5,718 nucleotides of DNA, from the NCBI GenBank assembly GCA_945871415.1, contig CAMBWG010000159.1, positions 1-5,718 of the forward strand. The letters run 5' to 3'. The notes under the pieces are model-generated. The model saw only the letters and a program-made list of their open reading frames with translations. It was not told where the DNA came from and ran no database searches. Below are positions 1 to 4,785 of this stretch, one piece after another; positions within the stretch are counted from its first letter, which is position 1, and each line of letters starts with the position of its first letter. The position numbers and the translations under genes were made by a program. The stretch comes from an uncultured Desulfovibrio sp. GTDB lineage: Bacteria; Desulfobacterota; Desulfovibrionia; Desulfovibrionales; Desulfovibrionaceae.

Positions 1-247
1 GGTTGCGCTGGCGCAGGCTCTGCAGTGCGGCGTTAACGATCTGCCGTTGTCGCTGGTGCTGTCGTGGTACGAACAGAAGGCCGTCAGCATCCTGCTGACC
101 CTGCTGGCTCTGGATGTCAGGACTATCCGTATCGGGCCCAGTCTGCCCGCCTTCATTTCGCCGAATATCCTCAAGGTGCTTGTGGAAAAGTGGCATCTTA
201 CGCCCATCAGCACGGCTGACGAGGACTTGAAGGCCATTCTTGGCTAA
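1..247 (+). CDS. hcp: Hybrid cluster protein (hydroxylamine reductase), C-terminal part
   Basis: This is the 3' end of a gene entering from the left; the first full codon is at position 2, and 81 residues precede the TAA. The segment [19 protein letters not shown] is characteristic of Hcp, the cytoplasmic Fe-S protein with a hybrid [4Fe-2S-2O] cluster that handles NO or hydroxylamine-type stress. The Glu of the YEQKA motif lies 58 residues from the C-terminus. This matches the place of the cluster-ligand Glu494 and conserved Lys496 in the ~553-residue Desulfovibrio vulgaris protein. The later [14 protein letters not shown] stretch and the terminal DLKAILG are also typical. The cysteine ligands lie upstream, outside the window. 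The reading frame is intact. A Crp/Fnr regulator follows 450 bp downstream on the same strand, a common arrangement for hcp in sulfate reducers. The product is clear; only its N-terminal part is unseen. Confidence 0.95.
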   Translation, partial: VALAQALQCGVNDLPLSLVLSWYEQKAVSILLTLLALDVRTIRIGPSLPAFISPNILKVLVEKWHLTPISTADEDLKAILG

Positions 248-345
248 CCCTTGGTGGCGTGCAGCGCCAGAGAGGGTCCGCTGCTTGTGTGAACAGACGC
301 AGAGCGGAACTAGCTGAAAGCCGTCCTGTCGTATGCTGTGCAACT

Positions 346-402
346 CCGGGAGGAACCCCCTTCCCGGCAGCTTATGTCTGAAATGCGCCCTCTTTCAGAC
401 AT
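346..402 (+). repeat. Two consecutive inverted repeats downstream of hcp
   Basis: The first (346-367) is an 8-bp stem, CCGGGAGG against CTTCCCGG with one G-T wobble, around a 6-nt loop. The second (374-402) has perfect 10-bp arms, ATGTCTGAAA and TTTCAGACAT, around a 9-nt loop. Neither is followed by a T-run, so they are not textbook intrinsic terminators. They may protect the hcp mRNA 3' end or help termination. Nothing else supportable lies between 248 and 345. Confidence 0.5.
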
Positions 403-405
403 CCA

Positions 406-551
406 GAGCGTTTCACCTTTGAAAAAAGGTGAAACGCGAGGCGGCTGCACAGCGCCGCCCGGCCAGAAGTGAGTGGAAAAACAGCGATTTTCCAGCGAAA
501 CAACAGGCCGTATGGTTTGAAACGCAACGCGTTCCAAACTGAAAATGCGCT
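406..551 (+). repeat. Dispersed intergenic repeat, copy A
   Basis: This ~146-bp element recurs at 2090-2234 in the same orientation. It opens with a hairpin at 408-437: a perfect 13-bp stem (left arm GCGTTTCACCTTT) around a GAAA loop. A GGCGGC/GCCGCC stem follows at 440-459. Near the right end, 515-539 pairs as GTTTG-A-AACGC with GCGTT-C-CAAAC, one mismatch, with loop AAC. The right 53 bp (497-549) aligns without gaps to 2180-2232 with six mismatches. An 18-bp block after the first hairpin (436-453) matches 2122-2139 with one mismatch. The middle is more diverged. There is no supported ORF; chance open frames through both copies give similar peptides only because the DNA is repeated. Confidence 0.8.
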
Positions 552-554
552 ATT

Positions 555-579
555 GCCCGGCGCCTCCCGTTGCGCGGGC
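555..579 (+). repeat. GC-rich imperfect hairpin
   Basis: The arms GCCCG-G-CGC and GCGCGGGC pair over 8 bp with one bulged G, around an 8-nt loop (CTCCCGTT). It lies directly after repeat copy A in the leader of the Crp/Fnr regulator gene. Only a short TTT follows a few bases later, so it is not clearly a terminator. Confidence 0.35.
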
Positions 580-588
580 GGCTTTCAT

Positions 589-645
589 GACGGGAAAAGG
601 GAAAAACACTGTCGAAGGTTTGTGGTTTTCCTTTTCCCGTCTTTT
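589..645 (+). terminator. Long hairpin plus T4, possible terminator or attenuator
   Basis: GACGGGAAAAGG (589-600) pairs perfectly over 12 bp with CCTTTTCCCGTC (630-641), and TTTT follows at 642-645. Inside, the stem can continue imperfectly (GAAA with TTTT, then CAC with GTG) to a small loop. It ends 52 bp before the regulator's start codon. It could terminate read-through from hcp or act as a leader element of the regulator mRNA. The short T-tract makes its strength uncertain. Confidence 0.45.
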
Positions 646-657
646 CCGAAAAAAGGA

Positions 658-671
658 TGTTCTGCGGAACA
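658..671 (+). promoter_or_regulatory. Dyad TGTTC-N4-GAACA, candidate operator
   Basis: This is a perfect 5-4-5 inverted repeat centred 33 bp upstream of the regulator start codon. The spacing is that of Fnr-class sites (TTGAT-N4-ATCAA), but the half-site bases differ. It could be an autoregulatory site for the protein encoded just downstream. There is one instance only, and no convincing -35/-10 pair beside it. Confidence 0.3.
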
Positions 672-687
672 GCGTATTCATTTTTTC

Positions 688-696
688 AGGGGGGGG
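688..696 (+). promoter_or_regulatory. Ribosome binding site fixing the regulator start
   Basis: AGGGGGGGG directly precedes C and the ATG at 698. The purine run is an extended Shine-Dalgarno-like tract. It is why the start is placed at 698 rather than at the in-frame ATG at 545, which lies inside repeat copy A and has no such site. Confidence 0.7.
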
Positions 697-697
697 C

Positions 698-1396
698 ATG
701 GATTCTCAGAGTGCAGGCAGTTCCGCGCTTGCGGCCCTGGAGGGCTGCGGCGCCGTCATCGGAGAGTTGCTGTCTCCGGACGAGCGGCGGAAGCTCGCCG
801 CGTGTGCCCATGTGAGGGAATACCCGGTAAACGGCAGTATTTTTCGCGAAGGGGATGCCGCAACCAGCATGGCCCTGCTGCTTTCGGGGGAAGCCAAGCT
901 TTCCAAGGCCGGACCGCATGGACGCGAGTGCGTTCTTTGCCTGATCAGACCGGGACGCATCATAGACCCCGCGGCTCCCTATTATGAAAGTGGTTTTCCG
1001 GCTTCGGCTTCGGCTGTCAAATGCTGTCGCGTGCTGCATCTTCCCTGTCGGGAAGTGCGCAGGCTGGCGGAGACCCGTCCGGCACTGGGAGTTTTGCTGA
1101 TCCGGGCTCTGTCGTCCCGCCATCGTCTGTTCATCAATAAGACGGCGGAATCGCAGGGCGTGATCTCCGTTCCCCGACGGGTGGCCTCATGGCTGCTGCA
1201 TCGCCGCAAGATGGAGAAAAGCGTGGCTATCGAGCTGGTGGGAACGCGGGAACTTCTGGCCCGCCTGCTGGGCGTCAGCCGGGAAAGTCTCAGCCGGGAA
1301 CTCAATGGGCTTGCCCGTTCCGGCGTCATTGCGCTGGAGCGGCGTACCATTACCATTCTTGATGAAGCCGCCTTGCGCAAGGCGGCACAGGAATAG
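698..1396 (+). CDS. Crp/Fnr-family transcriptional regulator (HcpR-like candidate)
   Basis: A 232-aa cytoplasmic DNA-binding regulator of normal family length. Residues ~20-130 form the cyclic-nucleotide-binding-like beta-roll (EYPVNGSIFREGD at 41-53, ALLLSGEAKLSK at 59-70). A long dimerisation helix covers ~128-152, and a winged helix-turn-helix covers ~155-222. The recognition helix reads VSRESLSREL (193-202). The usual cAMP-contact pattern is absent; the corresponding stretch reads RPGRIIDPAAPYYESGFPASASA-like, so cAMP is an unlikely ligand. Seven cysteines (17, 36, 78, 81, 109, 110, 117) include a CxxC at 78-81, but the N-terminal Fnr cluster spacing is missing. The start is set by a strong ribosome site; the in-frame extension to 545 crosses repeat DNA. 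Its place behind hcp suggests HcpR, the NO-responsive activator of hcp in sulfate reducers. The family call is secure; the HcpR assignment is inference from context. Confidence 0.9.
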   Translation: MDSQSAGSSALAALEGCGAVIGELLSPDERRKLAACAHVREYPVNGSIFREGDAATSMALLLSGEAKLSKAGPHGRECVLCLIRPGRIIDPAAPYYESGFPASASAVKCCRVLHLPCREVRRLAETRPALGVLLIRALSSRHRLFINKTAESQGVISVPRRVASWLLHRRKMEKSVAIELVGTRELLARLLGVSRESLSRELNGLARSGVIALERRTITILDEAALRKAAQE

Positions 1397-1400
1397 ACGC

Positions 1401-1937
1401 ATGAACGCAGTTTCTCTGCCCGTGCCTTCGCGCGCACTCATTCTCTATTCGTCGGTGACAGGTAATACCCGTCGTCTGGCCGAGGCGCTGGCCGCATCGT
1501 CAGGCGACAGGCTGCTGGACGTGCGGCATCTGGATTCCCTGCCTGATGCGGATGTGCTTGCGCTGGGCTTCTGGGTTCGTCGCGGACAGCCGGATGCCGT
1601 GTCGCAGGCTGTATGGCGTAAATTGCGGGGTAAGTCGGTGTTTTACTTTGGCACGCTCGGGGCCTGGCCTTCGTCGGCGCATGCCCGGCGTTGCCGGGAT
1701 GTTGCGGAGCAGGTGCTGCACGAAAACGGTAATCGCTGTTTAGGCGGATTTTTATGCCAGGGCCGTGTGGACCCGCATATGATCGCGTTGTCCGCCCGCA
1801 AGGGGACGCATCCGCTCACTGAAGAACGCCGGGCACGTCTGGCTGAAGCCGCCCGCCATCCTGATGAGGCGGATTGCGCCGCGGCTGTGGAAGCCTGGCT
1901 GTCCGCTCGGGCCGCCGCTTTTGAGGAGCTCGGCTGA
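1401..1937 (+). CDS. Flavodoxin-family protein, BilS-like
   Basis: A 178-aa protein starting 4 bp after the regulator's stop, with AGGA eight bases before its ATG; the two genes are almost certainly one operon. The FMN phosphate loop is SSVTGNT (17-23) after a hydrophobic beta strand (ALILY). Two further flavin-facing loops follow: GFWVRRGQPD (56-65) and FGTLGAWPSS (83-92). GGFLCQGRVDP (115-125) and a C-terminal RHPDEAD stretch are features I recall from the family named BilS, the flavodoxin-like partner of bilirubin reductase BilR. No bilR is in view. Here it sits with a redox regulator and hcp, so it may be an electron carrier for that system or have an unrelated role. An in-frame ATG at 1305 lies inside the regulator gene and is not the likely start. 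The flavodoxin fold is confident; the partner is unknown. Confidence 0.85.
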   Translation: MNAVSLPVPSRALILYSSVTGNTRRLAEALAASSGDRLLDVRHLDSLPDADVLALGFWVRRGQPDAVSQAVWRKLRGKSVFYFGTLGAWPSSAHARRCRDVAEQVLHENGNRCLGGFLCQGRVDPHMIALSARKGTHPLTEERRARLAEAARHPDEADCAAAVEAWLSARAAAFEELG

Positions 1938-1981
1938 ACGTCTGTTTCGTTGTGTGTTTATTCTTTTTTTCAGGTAGAATA

Positions 1982-1995
1982 TTTCAAACTGAAAA
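1982..1995 (+). repeat. Short match to the right end of the dispersed repeat
   Basis: TTTCAAACTGAAAA is identical to 2215-2228 in copy B and differs by one base from the matching part of copy A. It contains a TTTCA-AAC-TGAAA dyad. It lies 44 bp after the flavodoxin stop, just before the terminator. It could be the stub of a third, decayed copy, or a coincidence. Confidence 0.35.
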
Positions 1996-2009
1996 TACTC
2001 TGGTTGGGG

Positions 2010-2047
2010 AGCCTTGTTCCTTTTGGGGAACAAGGCTTCTCTGTTTT
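2010..2047 (+). terminator. Intrinsic terminator of the regulator-flavodoxin unit
   Basis: AGCCTTGTTCC (2010-2020) pairs perfectly over 11 bp with GGAACAAGGCT (2027-2037) around the loop TTTTGG. A T-rich tract with a final T5 follows (2037-2047). It begins 72 bp after the flavodoxin stop. Confidence 0.85.
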
Positions 2048-2089
2048 TGTGAGGAAAATTGTAAGATGAGTACGGGAGAGTGCCTTTGA

Positions 2090-2234
2090 GAGCATTTTGC
2101 CACTGGAAAAGAAGGCAAAATGCGAGGCGGCAGCACAGCCAGCCGGCGAAAGGTGGACGGAAAACCAGCATTTTTCCGAGAAACAACAGGTCATATGGTT
2201 TGAAACGCGAAGCGTTTCAAACTGAAAAAGCGTT
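2090..2234 (+). repeat. Dispersed intergenic repeat, copy B
   Basis: Second copy of the element at 406-551, same orientation, ~145 bp. Its opening hairpin has arms GCATTTTGCC (2092-2101) and GGCAAAATGC (2114-2123) around a 12-nt loop. Compared with copy A the arms differ at three positions, each change matched on the opposite arm so that pairing is kept. The right-end hairpin (2198-2222) is a perfect 11-bp stem, GTTTGAAACGC with GCGTTTCAAAC, loop GAA; copy A has one mismatch here. The element fills most of the convergent gap between the flavodoxin gene and bioF. No gene is seen in 1938-2274. Confidence 0.8.
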
Positions 2235-2261
2235 GTGGGGGAAGGATGGGGCCGTCCTCCC
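2225..2261 (-). terminator. Weak candidate terminator of the bioF-like gene
   Basis: On the - strand GGGAGGA (2261-2255) pairs with TCCTTCCC (2246-2239), one bulged T, 8-nt loop. A T5 tract (2229-2225) follows only after a 9-nt gap. The position, 14 bp beyond the bioF stop, fits, but the gap before the T-run makes it weak. Confidence 0.3.
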
Positions 2262-2274
2262 TCGGAAGAACAAT

Positions 2275-3468
2275 TTAGCGGTACACGCCTTCATGAAACA
2301 GCCGGGCAAGGGTGTCGGCCGTGATGTACAGCATCTGCCGCGTATGCAGCGCCGTAACGGAAAAGCGCAGCAGAGCGTCATTGCCGGGCACAGTGGGATA
2401 GCGCGCGGCAAGGGCAAGGATACCTGCGCCTCGCAGCCTGTGGGCAAGACGGAGAGCGGCATTCTCGTCGCCGACGGGAACGGCGACAATATGCGCCCGC
2501 CCCCGTGTCGGAATGTTCCGTTCCTGCAGCAGACGGCGGAAAAGGGCGCAGTTGGCGTGGAGACGTTCTCTTTTGTCCTCATGCCCCGGCAAACGGCGTA
2601 TCAGTTCAAGGCAGGCGGCGGCGTGGGCTTCGGGGAGGGTTGTCGAATGCATGACCGCTGAAGCGTTTTCTTCCACAAGAGAGCGAAAGCCGCGCGGCAG
2701 AAGCAGAAAGGCGCCCCAGAAGCCCAGCGCCTTGCCCAGCGTGCCGACGACGGCATCGGCGGAGGGCGCGCCGCCCATGCCGTCGGCACAGGCAAAGCCG
2801 CGCCCGCCGGGGCCCCATGCGCCTAAGGCGTGGGCCTCGTCAAGGAGCAGAAAGGCGTCGTAGTCCCGGCAGAGGGCCGCCAGCGCCGGGATATCGGGGC
2901 TGTCGCCATCCATGCTGAACAGGGATTCACTCACGACAAGCGGTTGCGGCGCATCGGCAGGCAGGGAGGCAAGGCGGCGGCGCAGTCTGGGAATGTCGTT
3001 ATGGGGCGCGGCATGGATATGCGCGCCTGCCAGCGGCAGGGCACGTGCGACACTGGCATGGACGCGGCGATCCACAAAGGCATCATGCCTGCGGGGCAGA
3101 AGCGCGGTAACGGCCGCCAGATTGGCCTGATAGCCGCTGGGGAAGAAGAGGCATTCGGCAAAGCCAAAGTAATCGGAAAAAGCCTGCTCGGCTTCGTCGG
3201 CGAGCGGGGAGCGTCCTCCGGCAAGGCGCGAGGCCCGCCCGGAAGGGGCGTAGAGTGCGAAGCTGCGGGTGACGGCAGCCCGCCATGCGGGATCGGAGGC
3301 AAGCCCCAGGCTGTCGTTACCGACAAAGGAAATACAATGATGTTCGCCAAGACGGACGAGCGGTCCCGCAGCCGCTCCTTGCAAGGCGGCGCTGTCGCGT
3401 TGCAGGCCTGCGCGGGCATTTTCGACGGCGCGCAGCCGCAGGCGTTTTTCAATGGTCATACGCGGCAT
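2275..3468 (-). CDS. bioF: 8-amino-7-oxononanoate synthase-like PLP enzyme (alpha-oxoamine synthase family)
   Basis: A 397-aa protein, near the usual 385-400 of BioF, which condenses pimeloyl-ACP or pimeloyl-CoA with L-alanine in biotin synthesis. Fold-type I hallmarks appear in order: GNDSLGL (50-56); SGRASRLAGG, the glycine-rich substrate loop (76-85); DRRVHAS with the PLP-stacking His137; ESLFSMDGD (181-189); LLDEAHALG with Asp210 and His213; and GTLGKALG with the Schiff-base Lys246. The start at 3468 has GGGAGAG (3482-3476) seven bases upstream. An open frame continues to 3591 but runs through the tRNA terminator, so it is not the start. No other biotin gene is in the window. Related family members (2-amino-3-ketobutyrate ligase, 5-aminolevulinate synthase, quorum-signal synthases) share these motifs, so the family is certain and the substrate only probable. 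The residues after the lysine read GFWGAF where many homologues have GSxGG or GSSGA. Confidence 0.82.
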   Translation of the reverse strand: MPRMTIEKRLRLRAVENARAGLQRDSAALQGAAAGPLVRLGEHHCISFVGNDSLGLASDPAWRAAVTRSFALYAPSGRASRLAGGRSPLADEAEQAFSDYFGFAECLFFPSGYQANLAAVTALLPRRHDAFVDRRVHASVARALPLAGAHIHAAPHNDIPRLRRRLASLPADAPQPLVVSESLFSMDGDSPDIPALAALCRDYDAFLLLDEAHALGAWGPGGRGFACADGMGGAPSADAVVGTLGKALGFWGAFLLLPRGFRSLVEENASAVMHSTTLPEAHAAACLELIRRLPGHEDKRERLHANCALFRRLLQERNIPTRGRAHIVAVPVGDENAALRLAHRLRGAGILALAARYPTVPGNDALLRFSVTALHTRQMLYITADTLARLFHEGVYR

Positions 3469-3547
3469 GAAATGGCTCTCCCGGAGCGTTGCGGCCAGGC
3501 AGGCGGTGCGGGCTTCCCCGGAAAGGCTGGCGCGCTTTTCGTCGTGT

Positions 3548-3586
3548 AAAAGCAGAAGAAGGCGGCCACATTGCTGTAACCGCCTT
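3548..3586 (-). terminator. Intrinsic terminator after tRNA-Leu
   Basis: On the - strand a 12-bp stem, AAGGCGGTTACA (3586-3575) with TGTGGCCGCCTT (3570-3559), has two G-T wobbles and a GCAA tetraloop. A pyrimidine-rich run ending in TTTT (3551-3548) follows. It starts 8 bp after the tRNA 3' CCA and separates the tRNA from the bioF-like gene, which therefore probably has its own promoter, not recognisable here. Confidence 0.8.
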
Positions 3587-3593
3587 TGCATTC

Positions 3594-3679
3594 TGGTACC
3601 CGGAGCCGGGCTTGAACCGGCACAGCCAGAGGCCGAGGGATTTTAAGTCCCTTGTGTCTACCAGTTTCACCATCCGGGC
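3594..3679 (-). tRNA. tRNA-Leu (anticodon UAA)
   Basis: An 86-nt class II tRNA with encoded CCA (3596-3594). The acceptor stem pairs GCCCGGA (3679-3673) with TCCGGGT (3604-3598), the first pair being G-U. The anticodon stem AGGGA/TCCCT closes the loop CTTAAAA, with anticodon TAA at 3645-3643. A long variable arm (GCC TCT GGC) is present, as expected for leucine. The T-arm is GCCGG, TTCAAGC, CCGGC. It decodes UUA and UUG. It lies 42 bp after the stop of the upstream hypothetical gene and is followed by its own terminator. Confidence 0.96.
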
Positions 3680-3721
3680 AGGAGGAAAAATCAGCTAAAA
3701 AGGTACCCCGGCTGGAAGAAT

Positions 3722-4273
3722 TTATTCCGCCGCAGTTTCGGAAGGAGGTGTCTCCGTTGCTTCCTCGGCGGCGCCGTCCTCTGTCGCGTCGTCTCCAGGG
3801 AGTTCTTCCGGCTCCGGCAGAATCCGGGCGACAGTGTGAACCGGCAGGTCTTCCGGAGCAGGCACGGGAATGTCCCTGATGGCTTCCCGCCAGCTGCCGG
3901 GCTCAACCCAGTAGAGATGAACCGATTCCAGCATCTTGTCCAGAAAGAAAAGCCGCCCGCTGACGTGATCCGGAAGAATCCCGGCAATGTGCATGGCTAT
4001 TTTACGGAAGATGTAGCGTTTGGGCGAGGAGAAGACGCACTGCAAGAGCAGGCAGTCGCCCTGCTGTACGAAGTCAAGATGCATGGCCTCCGCGCGCTCA
4101 AGCAGGTCCTGAAGGCTGACGATAAGCTTTTCTTCCACATCGAGCAGCTCTTCATAGGTAAGCTGCTCTCCGTAGCTGAGCTGCGCGTAAAGTTCGGTAG
4201 GACTGTTCTCCATGGTTTTGCCCGTGTCGTATCGCTGGAACACTTCGCTGGCAGATACGGACGTTATCCGCAT
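3722..4273 (-). CDS. Unrecognised 183-aa protein with acidic C-terminal tail
   Basis: I do not recognise a named family. The protein looks soluble, with no signal peptide or membrane segment. Residues ~25-130 appear to be a mixed helical/strand domain: LSYGEQLTYEELLDVEEKL, then helix SLQDLLERAEAMHLDF, a strand-like CLLLQCVF, KRYIFRKIAMHIAGILP, and RLFFLDKMLESVHLYWVEPGSWRE. From ~135 it becomes proline-rich and then strongly acidic (DDATEDGAAEEATE) to the end, probably disordered. Start choice is open: ATG at 4273 gives the longest product, while the in-frame ATG at 4213 (MENSPTELY) would give 163 aa; neither has a clear Shine-Dalgarno. It lies 125 bp after infA and 42 bp before tRNA-Leu on the same strand. 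The gap holds a small GGGGC-GATA-GCCCC stem without a T-run. Sensible composition and no frame disruption support a real gene. Confidence 0.75.
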   Translation of the reverse strand: MRITSVSASEVFQRYDTGKTMENSPTELYAQLSYGEQLTYEELLDVEEKLIVSLQDLLERAEAMHLDFVQQGDCLLLQCVFSSPKRYIFRKIAMHIAGILPDHVSGRLFFLDKMLESVHLYWVEPGSWREAIRDIPVPAPEDLPVHTVARILPEPEELPGDDATEDGAAEEATETPPSETAAE

Positions 4274-4398
4274 TCGTGGCGGGAATGCCGCACCGTCCGC
4301 ATGTGCCGGCCCTTTCGAACATGCTTGCCGCAGGGCCGCCGACAGGCTTCGGGGGCTATCGCCCCGGGCTGACGGAAAGGGAGGCGAGGTTCGTCGGG

Positions 4399-4617
4399 TT
4401 ACTTCATGCGGTAGGTAATGCGGCCGCGAGTCAGGTCATAGGGGGAAAGCTCCACCTTGACGCGGTCGCCGGGCAGGATGCGGATATAAAATTTACGCAT
4501 CTTGCCGGAAATATGGGCCAGCACTTCGTGACCGTTTTCAAGTTCTACGCGAAACATGGCGTTGGGCAGAGCTTCCTGCACAACGCCGTCAACTTCAATG
4601 GAACCTTCTTTCGCCAT
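4399..4617 (-). CDS. infA: Translation initiation factor IF-1
   Basis: A 72-aa protein, exactly the family's usual length, forming a single S1-like OB fold. IF-1 binds the 30S ribosomal A site with IF-2 and IF-3 during initiation. Recognisable blocks are [40 protein letters not shown], and [20 protein letters not shown], ending in [13 protein letters not shown] lies seven bases before the ATG. A longer in-frame reading to 5106 only shadows lgt and is rejected. A promoter-like pair and structured leader lie upstream, so infA need not depend on lgt transcription. Finding infA after lgt, rather than in the ribosomal-protein cluster, is not unusual outside enteric bacteria. Confidence 0.97.
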   Translation of the reverse strand: MAKEGSIEVDGVVQEALPNAMFRVELENGHEVLAHISGKMRKFYIRILPGDRVKVELSPYDLTRGRITYRMK

Positions 4618-4708
4618 GATATTTCCTTTTGATGACGGAATTGCAAGACCGGAACAGAAAGCGCTGGGGCGCCGCATCCCGGATGCCCGCATGAGTGCAT
4701 GGGGCGGA

Positions 4709-4737
4709 TGTGCACAGGCTTCGGGCAGCTGTGCACA
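4709..4737 (-). promoter_or_regulatory. Twin TGTGCACA palindromes in the infA leader
   Basis: Two identical 8-bp palindromes (4709-4716 and 4730-4737) lie 21 bp apart start to start. Together they form perfect 9-bp inverted arms, TGTGCACAG and CTGTGCACA, around 11 nt. They could be a two-site operator just inside the predicted transcription start, or an RNA hairpin in the infA 5' leader. No T-run follows on either strand, so this is not a terminator. A further 13-bp dyad, GCATCC-C-GGATGC, is at 4674-4686. Confidence 0.5.
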
Positions 4738-4757
4738 ATGAAAAATGGACGCCGAAA

Positions 4758-4785
4758 AGTTTACAAAAAAAAGGGCGGCTGTCAA
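4758..4785 (-). promoter_or_regulatory. Probable sigma70-type promoter of infA
   Basis: On the - strand TTGACA (4785-4780, perfect -35) is followed after 16 bp by TAAACT (4763-4758, four of six matches to TATAAT). The spacer contains T8. Transcription would start near 4751, giving a leader of ~133 nt before infA. The -35 box overlaps the TGA stop of lgt. Confidence 0.55.

Noticed and set aside
545..697. Longer N-terminus for the Crp/Fnr regulator (in-frame ATG at 545)
   Set aside because: The extra 51 codons begin in repeat copy A and run through the 589-641 hairpin. They show no family similarity, while a strong ribosome site precedes the ATG at 698.
469..987. + strand open frame through repeat A into the regulator
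   Set aside because: Its similarity to another frame at 2080-2661 comes only from the shared repeat DNA. It overlaps the real regulator gene out of frame.
2830..3549. Long + strand open frame (239 aa)
   Set aside because: It lies fully antisense to the bioF-like gene, whose motifs are clear; this is a GC-rich shadow frame without recognisable domains.
3469..3591. Longer N-terminus for the BioF-like enzyme (start at 3591)
   Set aside because: It would encode the tRNA terminator stem as protein. The ATG at 3468 has a good Shine-Dalgarno and gives the normal family length.
3449..3673. Small open frame across the tRNA on the - strand
   Set aside because: Its start (MVKLVDTRDLKS) is the well-known false translation of a tRNA gene.
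3594..3679. tRNA-Leu as an integration attachment site
   Set aside because: No repeated copy of the tRNA 3' end and no integrase are seen in the window.
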